Below are positions 62,021 to 64,000 of a stretch of 64,000 bases of DNA, piece by piece (position 1 is the stretch's first letter; every line of letters starts with the position of its first letter). The position numbers and the translations under genes are program-made. The stretch lies in the NCBI RefSeq assembly GCF_000196495.1, contig NC_011312.1, positions 558,001 to 622,000 of the forward strand. Reading direction: 5' to 3'. Source of the stretch: Aliivibrio salmonicida LFI1238. GTDB lineage: Bacteria > Pseudomonadota > Gammaproteobacteria > Enterobacterales > Vibrionaceae. The notes under the pieces are model-generated. The model searched no databases. It was not told where the DNA came from and worked only from the letters and a program-made list of their open reading frames with translations.

Positions 62021-63097
62021 AAAACCGCCTCCAGGATGTGTCTGAACGCACAAATATCCTGAGGGGGTACCTTTGACTACGATGCGAGAAAAGAGCGTCT
62101 AGAAGAAGTCAATGCAGAGCTAGAACAACCAGAAGTATGGAATGAACCAGAGCGCGCTCAAGCGCTAGGTAAAGAACGTGCCTCATTAGAAGCGATTGTT
62201 GAAACAATTGACCAATTAGATCAAGGCGGTGAAGACGTTGAAGGTTTACTTGAGTTAGCAGTGGAAGAACAAGATCAAGAAACACTTGATGAAATTGAAC
62301 CTGAACTTGCTGAATTAGAAGCAAAACTGGCGACACTAGAATTCCGTCGTATGTTCTCAGGCGCGCATGATTCATCAGATTGTTATATTGATTTACAATC
62401 GGGTTCTGGCGGTACAGAAGCGCAAGATTGGACATCCATGATGCTGCGTATGTATTTGCGTTGGGCGGAAGCGAAAGGATTTAAAACCGAAGTTATCGAA
62501 ATTTCTGATGGTGATGTTGCTGGTCTTAAAGGCGCAACCGTTCGAATCTCTGGTGAATATGCTTATGGTTGGTTACGTACCGAAACGGGTGTACACCGTC
62601 TAGTTCGTAAATCACCTTTTGACTCAAGTGGTCGCCGACATACCTCATTTGCTTCAGCGTTTATCTATCCTGAAATTGACGATAACATTGAAGTGGATAT
62701 CAATCCTGCTGATTTACGTATTGATGTATACCGAGCTTCTGGCGCGGGTGGTCAGCACGTAAACACCACTGAATCTGCGGTTCGTATTACTCACGTTCCG
62801 ACAAATACAGTAGTGCAATGTCAAAATGATCGTTCTCAGCATAAAAACAAAGCACAAGCGATGAAGCAGTTGAAAGCGAAACTGTTTGAACTTGAGCTTC
62901 AGAAACAAAACGCAGAGAAACAAGTAAACGAAGATTCCAAATCTGATATTGGGTGGGGCAGTCAGATTCGCTCATACGTATTGGATGATTCGCGCATTAA
63001 AGATTTGCGTACCGGCATTGAAAATCGTAATACGCAAGCCGTTTTAGACGGCGATTTAGATAAATTTATCGAAGCCAGCTTAAAATCTGGATTATAA
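61999..63097 (+). CDS. prfB: Peptide chain release factor 2, programmed +1 frameshift
   Basis: Recognises UGA and UAA stop codons and releases the peptide. The gene is read in two frames: codons 1-25 (61999-62073) reach CTT followed by an in-frame TGA at 62074-62076, and a +1 shift continues from GAC at 62075. The Shine-Dalgarno-like AGGGGG three bases before CTT and the CTT-TGA-C slip site are the classic autoregulatory elements. The product is 365 residues, the E. coli length. The codon-reading tripeptide SPF (KSPFDSSGRR) and the catalytic GGQ (GAGGQHVN, about residue 250) are intact. lysS follows after 13 bp. Confidence 0.97.
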
Positions 63098-63110
63098 GAA
63101 AGGGTTCATT

Positions 63111-64000
63111 ATGACTGACCAAGTACAACTAGATGAAAACAAACTGATTGCAGAACGCCGTGGTAAATTAGACCATATCCGTCAAGCATGTAAGGCTAAT
63201 GGCCACCCGAATGACTTCCGTCGTGACAGTCTTGCTGCGGATCTTCAATCGGAATTTGGTGAAAAGACCAAAGAAGAGCTAGAAGAATTAAACCACATTG
63301 TAGCAATTGCTGGACGTGTAATGGCGAAGCGCGGTCCTTTCTTATTGATCCAAGAAGTGTCTGGCAAGATCCAAGCTTACGCATCAAAAGATGTGCAAAA
63401 AGAGCTTAAAGAAAAATACCAAGGCCTAGATATCGGTGACATCATCGGTGTTAAAGGTGCTCTACATAAATCAGGTAAAGGCGATCTTTACGTGAATATG
63501 GAAGAGTTCGTACTGCTAACTAAAGCACTACGTCCATTGCCTGAAAAATTCCACGGTTTAACTGACCAAGAAATGCGTTACCGTCAACGTTATGTTGACC
63601 TTATCGTAAATGAAGATTCTCGTACTGCATTTATTATCCGCTCTAAAGTGGTTTCTGCAATTCGTAACTTCATGGTTGATAAAGGCTTCATGGAAGTTGA
63701 AACGCCAATGATGCACGTTATCCCTGGTGGCGCATCGGCTCGTCCATTCGTTACTCACCATAATGCACTTGATGTTGACATGTACTTACGTGTTGCACCT
63801 GAGCTTTATCTTAAACGTCTAGTTGTTGGTGGTTTTGAGCGTGTATTCGAAATCAACCGTAACTTCCGTAATGAAGGTCTTTCTCCTCGTCATAATCCAG
63901 AATTCACAATGATGGAATTCTACATGGCGTACGCAGATTACAACGATCTTATGGATTTAACAGAAGCAATGCTATCTCAAGTGGCTATTTCTGTTTTAGG
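63111..64000 (+). CDS. lysS: Lysyl-tRNA synthetase LysS (3' end cut by window edge)
   Basis: Class II synthetase that charges tRNA-Lys. About 296 N-terminal residues are visible, starting MTDQVQLDENKLIAERRGKL after AGAAAGGG. The OB-fold anticodon-binding domain (about residues 55-150, with IAGRVMAKRGPFLLIQ) is followed by class II motif 1 (FMEVETPMMH) and motif 2 (FEINRNFRNEGLSPRHNPEF). Motif 3 lies past the right edge. The prfB-lysS order matches E. coli and the two may be co-transcribed. Confidence 0.96.
   Translation, partial: MTDQVQLDENKLIAERRGKLDHIRQACKANGHPNDFRRDSLAADLQSEFGEKTKEELEELNHIVAIAGRVMAKRGPFLLIQEVSGKIQAYASKDVQKELKEKYQGLDIGDIIGVKGALHKSGKGDLYVNMEEFVLLTKALRPLPEKFHGLTDQEMRYRQRYVDLIVNEDSRTAFIIRSKVVSAIRNFMVDKGFMEVETPMMHVIPGGASARPFVTHHNALDVDMYLRVAPELYLKRLVVGGFERVFEINRNFRNEGLSPRHNPEFTMMEFYMAYADYNDLMDLTEAMLSQVAISVL

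Overview
The window is a stretch of core chromosome from a gammaproteobacterium. Low GC (about 40% by eye), gene order, DUF2999 and DUF4426 proteins, the MlaFEDCB-ibaG-murA order and an arcA-argF pair point to Vibrionaceae, most likely Aliivibrio (fischeri/logei/salmonicida group). The species is an inference. Nearly all genes are housekeeping genes of recognisable families and normal length. I found no prophage, CRISPR array, defence island, secretion cluster or biosynthetic cluster, and no clearly new multigene system.

Layout. 1-5512 (minus): envelope operon kdsD-kdsC-lptC-lptA-lptB-rpoN (rpoN cut by the left edge), with the antiporter yrbG upstream. 5711-10300 (plus): mlaFEDCB, ibaG, murA, for phospholipid transport and peptidoglycan precursor synthesis. 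10435-14042: plsC, then idi split by a 2,261-bp IS66-family element with perfect ends and an 8-bp target duplication. 14099-18631 (minus): ridA, the attenuated pyrBI operon, argF and arcA. 18784-20124 (plus): rraB and a hypothetical protein. 20281-25298 (minus): valS, holC, pepA. 25488-27669 (plus): lptF-lptG. 27746-32887: RDD protein, tRNA-Leu, DUF2999 protein, dgkA, a seven-tRNA operon with a tandemly duplicated Thr-Phe-Asn unit, mltC, yggX and mutY. 33105-41879: trmB, glsA; hemW, rdgB, a DUF4426 protein, frameshifted yggU, yggT, proC and yggS (minus); pilT and pilU (plus). 41983-47381 (minus): ruvX, yqgE, gshB, rsmE, endA, sprT, metK. 47768-53485 (plus): tkt, epd, pgk, fba. 53726-64000: srmB, trmN, brnQ, fldB, xerD, dsbC, recJ, prfB with its programmed frameshift, and lysS (cut by the right edge).

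How the genes connect. The two lpt loci (lptCAB and lptFG) with kdsD and kdsC supply LPS precursor synthesis and transport, while mlaFEDCB moves phospholipid between the membranes. tkt-epd-pgk-fba feed central carbon and pyridoxal phosphate metabolism. pyrBI, argF and arcA all touch carbamoyl phosphate or arginine.

Main points for a second look: the idi::IS66 disruption and the decay of its transposase; a one-base frameshift in yggU; the tRNA duplication whose internal terminator has decayed; the pyrBI leader peptide and attenuator; PurR-like operators at pyrB, tkt and fba; and palindromic intergenic elements placed between convergent gene pairs.
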